This document shows positions 1 to 8,766 of a DNA stretch of 16,512 nt, one piece after another (within the stretch, counting starts at the first letter, position 1; every line of letters begins with the position of its first letter). The position numbers and the translations under genes are program-made. Source of the stretch: JAJPJX01 sp964568355 (GTDB taxonomy: Bacteria; Acidobacteriota; Terriglobia; Bryobacterales; Bryobacteraceae); assembly GCA_964568355.1 (NCBI GenBank), contig CAZMRK010000763.1:1-16512 (forward strand), in the 5' to 3' direction. The notes under the pieces were generated by a model. The model searched no databases, had not been told where the DNA came from, and saw only the letters and a list, made by a program, of their open reading frames with translations.

Positions 1-191
1 GCGTTCTCGGTGTAAAACGTGTAACCGTCGGCGATGGCCCGGACCGCTGCCTGCTTGATGTAGTCCGGCGTGGGGAGGTTGGATTCGCCGAAGTACAGGC
101 GCAGCACACCCTCCATCGACATAGCGATCTCCGCCAGCTCCCGTATGCGAGAGTGCGGAACATGCTCGACGGATTGGGATAGGTGCGCCAT
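1..191 (-). CDS. PLP-dependent class I/II aminotransferase, N-terminal fragment (runs off window)
   Basis: Read on the minus strand from an ATG at 191-189, this frame stays open for 63 codons to the window edge, so only the N-terminus is present. The peptide contains an arginine-isoleucine-arginine-glutamate helix start (residues 15-18) and then a segment around residues 29-47 with the pattern L-x-L-x-x-G-E-x-x-L-P-T-P. It continues with A-I-x-D-G-Y-T-F-Y-T-E-N. This is the characteristic opening of fold-type I aspartate/alanine-type aminotransferases, where the G-E/P-x-P-T-P loop and the Y-T-x-x-x-G strand border the PLP pocket. The catalytic lysine lies outside the window, so substrate cannot be judged. 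The cytochrome c gene ends 39 bp upstream on the same strand, so the two may share a transcript. No strong ribosome binding site precedes the ATG. Confidence 0.8.
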   Translation of the reverse strand, partial: MAHLSQSVEHVPHSRIRELAEIAMSMEGVLRLYFGESNLPTPDYIKQAAVRAIADGYTFYTEN

Positions 192-230
192 TCCCGCAAT
201 CGGGGAGGGAAAGATCAGACCGGTCCTGTC

Positions 231-557
231 CTACAGAGTCTTTAGATAGGCGATGAGGTCGTTCTTTTCGTCATCGCTCAGCATTTCTTTGTAGGCCGGC
301 ATCCCGTTGCCGCCCTCGTCCACTTTGGCGCGAACGTTTTCTTCGGTCGGCTTCTTGCCGTTGGTCATCTTCTCCTTGGAAAACAGTCCCTTCAGCCCCG
401 GTCCCATCTTCTTTTCGTCGCTGTCTGCGTTATGGCAGACGCTGCATTGTTGGAAAACTTCTTTCCCCTTTTCCGCATCGCCTTTTTTGGCGTTCTGGGC
501 CATTGTCATAGAAGCGACGGCAAGCGTCGCAGCGCAAGCAAACACTCGAATGGTCAT
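231..557 (-). CDS. Small exported class I c-type cytochrome
   Basis: A 108-residue protein with an N-terminal signal peptide ending about residue 20 (A-x-A-type site, T-M-A before Q21). The mature domain is a single-haem class I cytochrome c. The haem attachment motif C38-S-V-C41-H42 supplies the two thioether cysteines and the proximal histidine. A conserved M-G-P-x-L-K-G-L-F segment lies at 51-59. The distal methionine is M86 in G-M-P-A-Y, and a C-terminal amphipathic helix ends L-I-A-Y-L. It should act in the periplasm as a small electron carrier or as a partner of a dehydrogenase or terminal oxidase. The partner is not encoded here. An AGGAG lies about 13 bases before the ATG, a longer spacing than usual. 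It lies directly upstream of the aminotransferase fragment and divergent from the first receptor. The family call is secure; the redox partner is unknown. Confidence 0.93.
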   Translation of the reverse strand: MTIRVFACAATLAVASMTMAQNAKKGDAEKGKEVFQQCSVCHNADSDEKKMGPGLKGLFSKEKMTNGKKPTEENVRAKVDEGGNGMPAYKEMLSDDEKNDLIAYLKTL

Positions 558-801
558 ACAGGTTTAGTTTCTCCTGGGGAGCTAAAGAGATAGTTTACAA
601 TTTTCCCGATCCGCCCGCCATCCGGAAGAACTACGAAAACTCCCTCCTGGCAGCCGGTCCCCTCCCGCGATATCCTGGAAGAGATCAGCACTCAGGGATG
701 TCTCACCCCCGTCTTGCGATACCGCTACGTCTTTAGGGACGCATGAGACGCCCCGTTTGTTGCCCAAAAACGACAGTTTCCCAGGGATCTCGCATTAAAA
801 A
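558..801. other. Divergent non-coding region between cytochrome c and first receptor
   Basis: This 244-bp stretch separates two divergently transcribed genes and should contain both promoters. I cannot point to a convincing -35/-10 pair on either strand. The part 700-749 could fold into three short stems. The outer stem is GTCTCA (700-705) with TGAGAC (744-749). The inner hairpins are GCG (716-718) with CGC (723-725), and CGTC (728-731) with GACG (738-741). Such a fold could occur by chance at this length. No protein-coding frame with family resemblance was found. Confidence 0.4.
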
Positions 802-3800
802 ATGCTTTACCGCACCAGGCACGAAGAGGTTTGTCACTTGTTCATTCTCTTGCTGTTGGTTCTGGCCGCTCCCGTCTGGGCGCAGGTTACCACCGGCTCC
901 ATCTCGGGCTATGTGCTCGATCCCAGCCGCAATCCGGTCCCCAATGCCACCGTAGAGGCTGCCAGTACCTCCACCGGCTTCGTGCGCCACGCCACCACCG
1001 ATAGCGCCGGCTTTTATCTCCTGCCCCAGTTGCCGCCCGCCGCTTACAACCTCACCACCAGCGCGCCGAACTTCCGTCCTGCCACCCAGAGCGGGCTCTC
1101 GCTGGAGGTGAACGCGCACCGCCGCGCCGATTTCGTCCTGGAGCTTGGCACGCGCCGCGAGTCCGTCGCCGTAACCGCCACCGTGAAGCGCATCGCCACG
1201 GAGTCCGGAGAACTGGGCACCGTGCTCGACCAGGTGCGCATCCAGGAACTGCCCCTCAACCGTCGCGATTTCCTGCAACTCTCGCTGCTCACGCCTGGCG
1301 TGCTCCCTGCCGTCCAGAATTCGCAGCTTTCCGGCCGCGGCGGCTTCGCCATGCATGCCAATGGCGGCCGCGAAGAATTTAACAACTATCTCCTCGACGG
1401 CGCGGACAATAACGACCAGTATCAGAACACCTACGGCCTTCAGCCCTCAGTGGACAGCATCCAGGAATTCAAGATCGCGACCAATAGCTACAGCGCCGAA
1501 TATGGCCGCAGCGGATCCGGGCAGGTGAATATCATCACTCGCAGCGGCACCAACCAGTGGCACGGAACCGCCTACGAATATCTGCGCAATCGCGATCTCG
1601 ATGCCCGCAACTTCTTCGATGGCGCCACCAAGCCTGAGTACATCCGCAACCAGTTTGGCGGAGGACTCGGCGGCCCTGCCTGGAAAGATCATTCCTTCTT
1701 CTTCGCCAACTTCGATGCAATCCGGCAGCGCCAGGCCTGGACCAGCCTTGCCACCGTTCCCACACTCGAAGAGCGGCAGGCCGTGCCGCCGTCTCTCGTT
1801 TCTCCGGTCGGCGCGAAGATTCTCGATCTTTTTCCACTGCCCAACCTCCCCGGCACCTCCGGCAACTATCGTGCCCAGCCCATCTCCAGCGAGACCACCT
1901 CGCAGTTCAGCGGCAGGTTCGACCACTACTTCTCCGCCAGGAACCTGATCAATGTGCGCTACAGCTACAGCACGCAGGATCTCACCGAGCCTTCCACCGG
2001 AGTGCCCGGCTTTGGCGACTATGTGACCAATCTCGGTCACAACGCCATGATCCACTACCAGCACATCTTCAGCGCCCGCGCCATCAACTCGCTGCGCCTG
2101 GGCTTTAACCAGACCTTCCGCCACATCAACCCGCAAAACTTCAACCTCGATGTCGGCAAACTCTGGAACGTGGGCTGGCTGAACGTCAACCCGCGCGACC
2201 TCGGATATCCCTCCATCAGTGTCAGCGGATACTCCGATATCGGCGATAGCACCGCCACTCCTCTCAAGCGCAATACCGACACCTACCAGATCAGCGATAG
2301 TCTTTCCCTGGTACGCGGAAACCACGGCATCAGGTTCGGCGGCGAAATCCGCAATATGCGCATGACCGCCTTCCTGGACTACTTCTCCCGCGGTTCGCTT
2401 TCCTTCTCGGGCGCCATTACCGGCTCCGGCATTCAGGATCTGCTCATGGGCTATCCCTCCTTTGCCATCCATTCCCAGTTCGATAACCCACAGACTCTGC
2501 GCGCCACCGCCTACAACGGCTATGTACAGGACGATTGGAAGATCCTGCCGCGTCTTACCCTCAACCTCGGACTGCGCTACGAGTACAACCATCCGCCCAC
2601 TGACCCGCGCGATCGCATGTCCATCTTCGACCTGCGCACCGGTACGGTCGTCAACGTGGGCTCCAACGGCATCTCCCGCTCCGGCATCCAGCCGGACCGC
2701 AACAATTTCGCCCCCCGCGTCGGCTTCGCCTGGTCGCCCGCCGAGAAACTGGCGGTGCGGGGCGGCTACGGCATCTACTACGACTCCGGGATGCTGGTGG
2801 TCAACTCTTCGCTCTATTTCAATCCGCCCTATTTCGGCGTCTATGCCTTCTTCCCTTCGCAGAACGGCCTGCTGACGCTCGCGGATCCGTTCCCCACACA
2901 AAGCGGCATCCTGACGCCCGCCTCGCCCAATACCATCAGCCCCGACCTCACCACGGCCTACATTCAGAACTGGAACTTGAACGTCCAGCGCCAGATCGAT
3001 GCCGCGACCGTTGTCAGCGTCGCCTATGCCGGGTCAAAGGGCACCCATCTCATCCGCTCGCGCGACCTGAATCAGCCCCCACCCGCCCCCGGCGATCTCA
3101 CCGAGCGGCGTCCCTATCCCGCCTATGGCGGTATCTTTTTTTCGGAGAGCGGGGCGAACTCCGAGTACCACTCTCTCCAGGCATCCCTCGATCGGCGCCT
3201 CGCTCGCCGCGTCTCACTGCTGATTGCCTATACCTTCTCCAAATCCATCGACGACACCTCGGCCTTTCTCGGCACCGTTCCGGACAAAAACTTCCCCCAG
3301 AACAGCCGGGCCTACAACCTCGAACGCAGCCTCTCCAGCTTCCACATGCCCCACCGCCTCAGCGCGGCATATGTCTACCAGGTTCCCGGACGAAGCTGGT
3401 GGAACCGCAATTTCGAGGTGCGCGGCATCACCACCGTGCAATCCGGCCAGCCCTTCACTCCGCTGCTGCGCTTCGACAACAGCAACACCGGCAACAGCGG
3501 CGGCATCTTCGGGCTCGACCGGCCCAATCTCCTGCGCAATCCCAGGCTCTCGAGTCCCGGCCCCGACCAGTGGTTCGATACCTCCGCCTTCGCCATTCCG
3601 CCGATGTACACCTTCGGGAACGCCGGCCGGAACATCCTCACCGGTCCCGGTCTCTTTTCGTTCGATATGGCCCTCTCGCGCAGCTTCCTGCTACGCGAAG
3701 GGATGGCCCTCTCCTTCGATGCGCAGGCCTTCAACCTCTTCAACCGCGCCAATTTCGATCTCCCCGACGCCTATGCCGACCAGCCCACTACCTTCGGCAA

Positions 3801-3858
3801 AATCTTCTCCGCCAGGGCCCCGCGGCAGATTCAGTTCTCGCTCCGTCTGAGGTTCTGA
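802..3858 (+). CDS. Oar-like TonB-dependent outer-membrane receptor with N-terminal carboxypeptidase-regulatory-like domain (paralogue 1)
   Basis: A 1018-residue outer-membrane protein. A hydrophobic signal segment (about 13-26) ends in V-W-A before Q28. Residues about 30-115 form a carboxypeptidase-regulatory/Cna-B-like beta domain with the usual S-G-x-V-x-D-x-x-x-x-P-V-P-x-A-x-V opening and a G-F-Y-x-L-P turn. A plug-like region follows, with E-L-P-L-N-R-R-D-F (149-157), L-D-G-A-D-N-N-D (198-205) and a Y-S-A-E-Y-G-R-S-G motif (230-238). The rest is beta-barrel rich in aromatic strands, and the chain ends in R-L-R-F with the terminal phenylalanine expected of outer-membrane barrels. Such proteins are presumed to import large or complex ligands. 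No SusD-like partner is present. The chosen ATG lacks a clear ribosome binding site. A TTG at 838 preceded by GAAGAGG at 8-bp spacing is an alternative start, but it would remove the positively charged signal-peptide N-region. The ligand cannot be predicted. Confidence 0.9.
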   Translation: MLYRTRHEEVCHLFILLLLVLAAPVWAQVTTGSISGYVLDPSRNPVPNATVEAASTSTGFVRHATTDSAGFYLLPQLPPAAYNLTTSAPNFRPATQSGLSLEVNAHRRADFVLELGTRRESVAVTATVKRIATESGELGTVLDQVRIQELPLNRRDFLQLSLLTPGVLPAVQNSQLSGRGGFAMHANGGREEFNNYLLDGADNNDQYQNTYGLQPSVDSIQEFKIATNSYSAEYGRSGSGQVNIITRSGTNQWHGTAYEYLRNRDLDARNFFDGATKPEYIRNQFGGGLGGPAWKDHSFFFANFDAIRQRQAWTSLATVPTLEERQAVPPSLVSPVGAKILDLFPLPNLPGTSGNYRAQPISSETTSQFSGRFDHYFSARNLINVRYSYSTQDLTEPSTGVPGFGDYVTNLGHNAMIHYQHIFSARAINSLRLGFNQTFRHINPQNFNLDVGKLWNVGWLNVNPRDLGYPSISVSGYSDIGDSTATPLKRNTDTYQISDSLSLVRGNHGIRFGGEIRNMRMTAFLDYFSRGSLSFSGAITGSGIQDLLMGYPSFAIHSQFDNPQTLRATAYNGYVQDDWKILPRLTLNLGLRYEYNHPPTDPRDRMSIFDLRTGTVVNVGSNGISRSGIQPDRNNFAPRVGFAWSPAEKLAVRGGYGIYYDSGMLVVNSSLYFNPPYFGVYAFFPSQNGLLTLADPFPTQSGILTPASPNTISPDLTTAYIQNWNLNVQRQIDAATVVSVAYAGSKGTHLIRSRDLNQPPPAPGDLTERRPYPAYGGIFFSESGANSEYHSLQASLDRRLARRVSLLIAYTFSKSIDDTSAFLGTVPDKNFPQNSRAYNLERSLSSFHMPHRLSAAYVYQVPGRSWWNRNFEVRGITTVQSGQPFTPLLRFDNSNTGNSGGIFGLDRPNLLRNPRLSSPGPDQWFDTSAFAIPPMYTFGNAGRNILTGPGLFSFDMALSRSFLLREGMALSFDAQAFNLFNRANFDLPDAYADQPTTFGKIFSARAPRQIQFSLRLRF

Positions 3859-3922
3859 TCGCGCTCCGGGCCCCCATGTTATCCTCGAAATATCAATCTG
3901 TTACGTTCAGCCTCATCCTGTA

Positions 3923-6900
3923 ATGAAAAAAGTTTTAGCTCTCAACCGCAGCGAAATTGCGATCCGGATCCTGCGCGCGGCCAATGAACTGGGTGTGCGC
4001 ACGGTAGCCATTTATTCCCAGGAAGACCGCCTCAGCCTCCATCGATTCAAAGCCGACGAAGCTTATCTCGTCGGAGAAGGCAAAGGCCCCGTCGAAGCCT
4101 ATCTCGACGTGGAAGGCATCGTCACTCTGGCCCGGGAAAAAGGCGTGGACGCCATTCACCCCGGATATGGCTTCCTCTCCGAGAATCCTGCCCTGCCACT
4201 CGCTTGCGAAAAGGCCGGCATCGCCTTCGTCGGCCCCAGCGCCAAACTGCTGGCCCTGCTGGGTGATAAAACCGCCGCCCGCCGCCTGGCCCAGAAGGCC
4301 GGCATTCCGGTCGTGCCCGGCACCGAAGAGCCCGTCACCGAGGCGCAGCAGGCCGAACGTATCGCCCGCGAAATTGGCTTCCCGCTGATCATCAAAGCGG
4401 CGTTCGGCGGAGGCGGCCGCGGGATGCGCGTGGTCGAAAAACCGGCTCAGTTTAGCGAGCGCCTCGAAGAGGCCCGGCGCGAAGCGGCGGCCGCCTTCGG
4501 CAACGATGCCGTCTTTCTCGAACGCTATGTCCGCCGTGCCCGCCACGTGGAGGTGCAGATCCTCGGCGATCGCCACGGTAACGTGCTCCATCTCTACGAG
4601 CGCGATTGCTCGGTCCAGCGCCGCCACCAGAAGGTAGTCGAAGTCGCGCCCGCGGTCGGCCTCCCCGATTCCATCCGCCGGAGCCTCGCTGCCGCGGCCG
4701 TACAGCTTGCCAAGGCCGCCGGCTATTACAATGCCGGCACCGTCGAGTTCCTGGTTGATATCGATACGGGCGACTGGTATTTCATCGAGGTCAATCCACG
4801 CATTCAGGTTGAGCACACCGTTACCGAAATGGTCACCGGCATCGATCTCGTGCGCTGCCAGATCCAGGTGGCTCAGGGCCTCAACCTCTTCGGCCCGGAG
4901 ATGGACCTGCCCTCTCAGGATCAGGTTCCGCTGAACGGCTACGCGCTGCAATGCCGCCTCACCACCGAAGATCCCGAAAATCACTTTGTGCCGGACTACG
5001 GCAAGATCCACACCTACCGCTCGCCGGCCGGCTTCGGCATTCGTCTCGATGGCGGCTCTGCCTATAGCGGCGCCGTCATCACTCCCTACTACGATTCCCT
5101 GCTGGTCAAAACCACTGCCTGGGGCCGCAAGTTCTCCCAGGCCTGCGAGCGCATGGACCGCGCCCTGCGCGAGTTCCGCGTGCGCGGCGTCAAGACCAAC
5201 ATCCCCTTCCTCGAGAACGTCATCAATCACCCCGATTTCCAGGAGGGCAAAGTCACCACCTCCTGGCTCGGCGAGACGCCCGAGTTGTTCCGCTTCACCC
5301 CGCGCCGCGACCGCGCCACCAAGCTGCTCAGCTATCTGGGCGAGGTGATCGTCAACGGCAATCCTACCGTGGAGGGCAAAAAGGCTCCCGAGCGTTTTCA
5401 GCCAGCCCCCGTGCCCAGCCACGACCCCGGTCCGCCTCCGGAAGGCACTCGCCAGATGCTCGACCGCCTGGGACCTGTGAAATTCGCCGAGTGGACCGCC
5501 TCGCAAAAGCGCCTGCTGCTCACCTGCACCACCTTCCGCGATGCTCACCAGTCGCTCATGGCCACGCGTGTCCGCACGTATGACATGCTGGGCATCTCGC
5601 AGTTCGTGGCCCATCGGCTGCACAATCTCTACAGCCTCGAAATGTGGGGCGGCGCGACGTTCGATGTCGCCATGCGCTTCCTCTACGAAGACCCCTGGGT
5701 ACGCCTGCGCCAGCTTCGGGAAGCCATCCCCAACATCTGCTTCCAGATGCTGCTCCGCGCCTCCAACGCCGTGGGTTACACCGCTTACCCCGATAACGTG
5801 GTCCGCGAGTTTGTCTACGAAGCCGCCGCCCAGGGCATCGATATCTTCCGCATCTTCGATTCGCTCAACTGGCTCCCCAATATGAAGGTGGCCATGGAAG
5901 CGGTGCTCAAGACCAACCGCATCTGCGAAGCCGCTATCTGCTACACCGGGGACATCCTCGATCCGCAACGCACCAAGTATTCGCTCGACTACTACATCCG
6001 GATGGCCAAGGAGCTGGAGCGCATGGGCGCCCACATCCTGGCGATCAAAGACATGGCCGGGCTGTGCAAGCCCTATGCCGCCGAAAAGCTGGTCAAGGCC
6101 CTGCGCCAGGAAATCGGAATCCCCATCCACTTTCACACGCACGACACCAGCGGCATCAACGAAGCGTCCGTACTGAAAGCCGCCGAGGCCGGAGTGCACG
6201 TCGCCGACGCCGCCATCGCCTCCATGAGCGGCACCACCAGCCAGCCCAACCTGAACTCCATCGTGGCCGCGCTGGCCAATACCAAACGTGACCCCTGCCT
6301 GGATCTCGACGCTCTGAACGCCTGTTCCGACTATTGGGAAGTCGTGCGCGAATACTATGCGCCGTTCGATATGGCGCCCCGCTCCGGGACTGCCGAGGTT
6401 TATATCCACGAGATGCCCGGCGGCCAGTACACCAACCTCAAGGCTCAGGCCGAATCGATGGGGTTGGGCGAGCGCTGGCCCGAGATCGCCCGTGCCTATG
6501 CGGACGTCAACATGGCCCTGGGCGACATCGTGAAGGTCACCCCTTCCAGCAAAGCGGTCGGCGATATGGCCATCTTCCTGGTCAACCACAACATGACCGT
6601 GCGCCAGTTCGAGCAGCTTGGTCCCGACCACAACCTGACCATTCCCACTTCGGTCGTCGAGATGCTTTCCGGCGATCTCGGCGAGCCCGAAGGCGGCTGG
6701 CCCAAACAGATTCAGAAAGTCATCCTGCGGGGAGCCAAGCCCAAACGCGGCCGCCCCGGCGCCCATTTGACCGCGGCGGACTTCGAAGCCACCGCCGCAA
6801 CCCTGGAAAAGAAAATCGGGCACAAGCCTACCCGCGACGAAGTACTGAGCTACCTGCTCTATCCCGACGTCTTCCTGAAGTTCTCCCGCAACCGCGCCGC

Positions 6901-7360
6901 CTGGGGCAGCGTCGACGTGCTGCCCACTCCGCAGTTCTACTATGGCGCCGAGCGCGGCAAGGAATTCACCGTGGAGCTGGAAGCCGGAAAGGTGCTCTTG
7001 ATCAAATTCCTCACCTTGAGCGAGCCGCACCCCGATGGCACCCGCACCGTCTTTTTCGAGCTGAACGGCCAGCCCCGCGAAGTCACCGTTCGCGATCGCT
7101 CGCTCGAAGTAAAGGTGGAAGCCAAGCCCAAAGCCGACCCCAACCAGCCCGGCCAGATCGGAGCGCCCATCCCGGGCGTGGTTTCGAATATCGCCGTCGA
7201 GCTGGCTCAGCCCATCAAGAAGGGCGACCGGCTTCTGGTCATGGAAGCCATGAAAATGCAAAGCACCGTCTATGCTCCGGTAAGCGGCAAGGTCACCCAG
7301 GTTCTGGTCCAGGTGGGCCAGCACGTGGAAGCCAAAGACCTGCTGCTCGTTATCGAGTAG
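3923..7360 (+). CDS. pyc: Pyruvate carboxylase, single-chain
   Basis: A complete 1145-residue enzyme converting pyruvate, bicarbonate and ATP to oxaloacetate in the cytoplasm, an anaplerotic reaction. The biotin carboxylase domain occupies about 1-450, with N-R-S-E-I-A-I-R-I (8-16), the glycine-rich ATP loop (162-168), R-D-C-S-V-Q-R-R (227-234) and E-V-N-P-R-I-Q-V-E-H (289-298). The carboxyltransferase domain begins near 535. It carries metal ligands D540, carbamylated-lysine candidate K709, H738 and H740, and catalytic T873. Spacings match those I recall for Rhizobium etli pyruvate carboxylase (D549, K718, H747, H749, T882). The C-terminal biotinyl domain has E-A-M-K-M with biotin-accepting K1111. 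All domains are on one chain, which separates it from two-subunit pyruvate carboxylases and from oxaloacetate decarboxylase. It starts 64 bp after the receptor stop with no clear ribosome binding site. It converges on the MFS gene. Confidence 0.97.
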   Translation: MKKVLALNRSEIAIRILRAANELGVRTVAIYSQEDRLSLHRFKADEAYLVGEGKGPVEAYLDVEGIVTLAREKGVDAIHPGYGFLSENPALPLACEKAGIAFVGPSAKLLALLGDKTAARRLAQKAGIPVVPGTEEPVTEAQQAERIAREIGFPLIIKAAFGGGGRGMRVVEKPAQFSERLEEARREAAAAFGNDAVFLERYVRRARHVEVQILGDRHGNVLHLYERDCSVQRRHQKVVEVAPAVGLPDSIRRSLAAAAVQLAKAAGYYNAGTVEFLVDIDTGDWYFIEVNPRIQVEHTVTEMVTGIDLVRCQIQVAQGLNLFGPEMDLPSQDQVPLNGYALQCRLTTEDPENHFVPDYGKIHTYRSPAGFGIRLDGGSAYSGAVITPYYDSLLVKTTAWGRKFSQACERMDRALREFRVRGVKTNIPFLENVINHPDFQEGKVTTSWLGETPELFRFTPRRDRATKLLSYLGEVIVNGNPTVEGKKAPERFQPAPVPSHDPGPPPEGTRQMLDRLGPVKFAEWTASQKRLLLTCTTFRDAHQSLMATRVRTYDMLGISQFVAHRLHNLYSLEMWGGATFDVAMRFLYEDPWVRLRQLREAIPNICFQMLLRASNAVGYTAYPDNVVREFVYEAAAQGIDIFRIFDSLNWLPNMKVAMEAVLKTNRICEAAICYTGDILDPQRTKYSLDYYIRMAKELERMGAHILAIKDMAGLCKPYAAEKLVKALRQEIGIPIHFHTHDTSGINEASVLKAAEAGVHVADAAIASMSGTTSQPNLNSIVAALANTKRDPCLDLDALNACSDYWEVVREYYAPFDMAPRSGTAEVYIHEMPGGQYTNLKAQAESMGLGERWPEIARAYADVNMALGDIVKVTPSSKAVGDMAIFLVNHNMTVRQFEQLGPDHNLTIPTSVVEMLSGDLGEPEGGWPKQIQKVILRGAKPKRGRPGAHLTAADFEATAATLEKKIGHKPTRDEVLSYLLYPDVFLKFSRNRAAWGSVDVLPTPQFYYGAERGKEFTVELEAGKVLLIKFLTLSEPHPDGTRTVFFELNGQPREVTVRDRSLEVKVEAKPKADPNQPGQIGAPIPGVVSNIAVELAQPIKKGDRLLVMEAMKMQSTVYAPVSGKVTQVLVQVGQHVEAKDLLLVIE

Positions 7361-7511
7361 CCGCCCTCGTCCGGCGTGCCTTACGGCCGGAAAAGAGTCG
7401 CGTCGATATACCGGGGCAACAAGATCAGCGCCAGGGCCACACCGCGTACGGCAACAGGCACTGAACCGCGCGCGCTGGCAGGTGGACCAACCCGCTGATC
7501 CGCCTGCGCCG

Positions 7512-8765
7512 CTAGCGAGATGAAACGAAACATGCAGACTCCTCCCGGAGGATGTCACGGCTGAAGTATTTCCCGTAGCCCAGAAACAGCAGCGCCGAGC
7601 AGACCACATACAGGATGGAAACCGTGGCGAAGATGGCGCCGAGCCCGAAGGCCGGCTTGGCCACTCCGGCCAGCAGGACCCCCGCGCCTCCGGCTACACA
7701 ATTCAAGCTGTTGCTCAGCCCGATCGTGGTGGCCCGCAGCCGGGCCGGCAGCAGATCCGCCAGCACGGGATGCTCGTTGCAGATGCCCAGCGACCGCAGC
7801 AGGAAGAAGCCTACGCTGGCGGCCGCAACCATCCCCAGATCGCGCGACCAGAGAAAAACCAGCAGCAGTGGAGCCGCGGCCAGATACAGCACGGCATGCA
7901 GCAACATGCGGTACTCCGGCTTGCGCCGGGCCACCCAGTCCGATGGCTGGCCGCCCGCCAGCGTTCCGGTGATCATGCCCGCCTGCGCGTAGAACGTGCC
8001 TGTGAAGCCTGCCTGCGCCAGCGACATCCGGAAGGTCTCCAGGAAGTAGAGCGGCATCCAGGTGAGCAGGATCCACATGGCCGTACCCGCCAGCATGGCT
8101 TGTACCAGGACCAGGCGGCAGGTGGGAATGCGCAGGACGTGGCGTACCGCGCCAAGCGGCGGTTCGGCGGTGGTAGCCGCCGGAAGGGCGGCGTTCAGGG
8201 CGGAAGTGCGGAAGAAACGCCGGCTCCCCATCGCTAGTAGAATTCCAGCGACGCCCAGCACCAGCAGGGGCCAACGCCAGCCGTAGCGCTCCCCCAGGAA
8301 TCCGGCCAGCGCGCCTCCCGCCACCATTCCGGCGCTGTACCCGGCCGTGTGAATCGCCATCGCCGTGGCGCGTGTGGTCTTGGCATGGCAGTCGGCGATC
8401 AGCGCTACCGCCGCCGGCATATAGGCCGCTTCCACCACTCCCAGCACCACACGCATCGAAAGCAACTGTGTGGTACTTGCGGCCATGGAGGTGATCGCTG
8501 TGGCCAGGCTCCAGCCGAACAGGCTGCTCGTAATCAATGTTGTGCGCGAGAACCGATCCCCAAGGTAACCCGCCACCGGCGAAACCAGCGCGTACGACCA
8601 TAGGAAAAAGCTGCTCACCGCGGCCAGCGCTACGTCCGACATCCCCAGATCGCGGTGCAGCAGCGGAAATACCGCCGTGATCGCGGAACGGTCGCCGTAG
8701 TTCAGCGCTGCCGCGCAAAACAGCAGCCCCACCACCAGCCATTTGCGCTTGTCGCCGGACTGCAA
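7512..8765 (-). CDS. MFS transporter, anion:cation symporter-like, probable TTG start
   Basis: About 417 residues with roughly twelve hydrophobic segments, placing it in the inner membrane. The first segment carries L-N-Y-G-D-R (21-26), the N-Y-x-D-R signature common in the anion:cation symporter family that moves hexuronates, glucarate and other organic anions. MFS motif A is G-Y-L-G-D-R-F-S-R (66-74). I start it at the TTG at 8765-8763, one base after the aldolase TGA, because GAGG lies 7 bases upstream and this puts the charged K-R-K-W directly before membrane segment 1. The frame also stays open to an ATG at 8849. That start would add 28 non-hydrophobic residues read from inside the aldolase gene. 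Position as last gene of the regulator-aldolase-transporter operon suggests it imports the aldolase substrate or its precursor. The exact substrate is inferred only as an organic acid. Confidence 0.87.
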   Translation of the reverse strand: MQSGDKRKWLVVGLLFCAAALNYGDRSAITAVFPLLHRDLGMSDVALAAVSSFFLWSYALVSPVAGYLGDRFSRTTLITSSLFGWSLATAITSMAASTTQLLSMRVVLGVVEAAYMPAAVALIADCHAKTTRATAMAIHTAGYSAGMVAGGALAGFLGERYGWRWPLLVLGVAGILLAMGSRRFFRTSALNAALPAATTAEPPLGAVRHVLRIPTCRLVLVQAMLAGTAMWILLTWMPLYFLETFRMSLAQAGFTGTFYAQAGMITGTLAGGQPSDWVARRKPEYRMLLHAVLYLAAAPLLLVFLWSRDLGMVAAASVGFFLLRSLGICNEHPVLADLLPARLRATTIGLSNSLNCVAGGAGVLLAGVAKPAFGLGAIFATVSILYVVCSALLFLGYGKYFSRDILREESACFVSSR

Positions 8766-8766
8766 G

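Noticed and set aside
582..767. A 61-codon minus-strand frame in the cytochrome-receptor intergenic region
   Set aside because: No ribosome binding site, no hydrophobic or family pattern, and it overlaps the expected promoters.
1447..2901. A 484-codon minus-strand frame opposite the first receptor
   Set aside because: Alanine-, glycine- and valine-rich with no recognisable motifs; it mirrors the codon bias of the real receptor gene.
802..3858. Receptor and pyruvate carboxylase as one functional operon
   Set aside because: They are co-directional with a 64-bp gap, but no functional link is known and such adjacency can arise by chance; co-transcription is possible but unsupported.
7370..7391. 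TCCGGC/GCCGGA hairpin after pyruvate carboxylase as a terminator
   Set aside because: A 6-bp stem with a 10-base loop but no T-run on either strand. Such GC-rich inverted repeats are frequent by chance here. The rest of 7361-7511 shows nothing else I can support.
3935..7609. A 1224-codon open frame on the minus strand opposite pyruvate carboxylase
   Set aside because: The plus-strand protein matches pyruvate carboxylase along its full length with all catalytic residues. The opposite frame is a by-product of high-GC third codon positions and shows no domain pattern.
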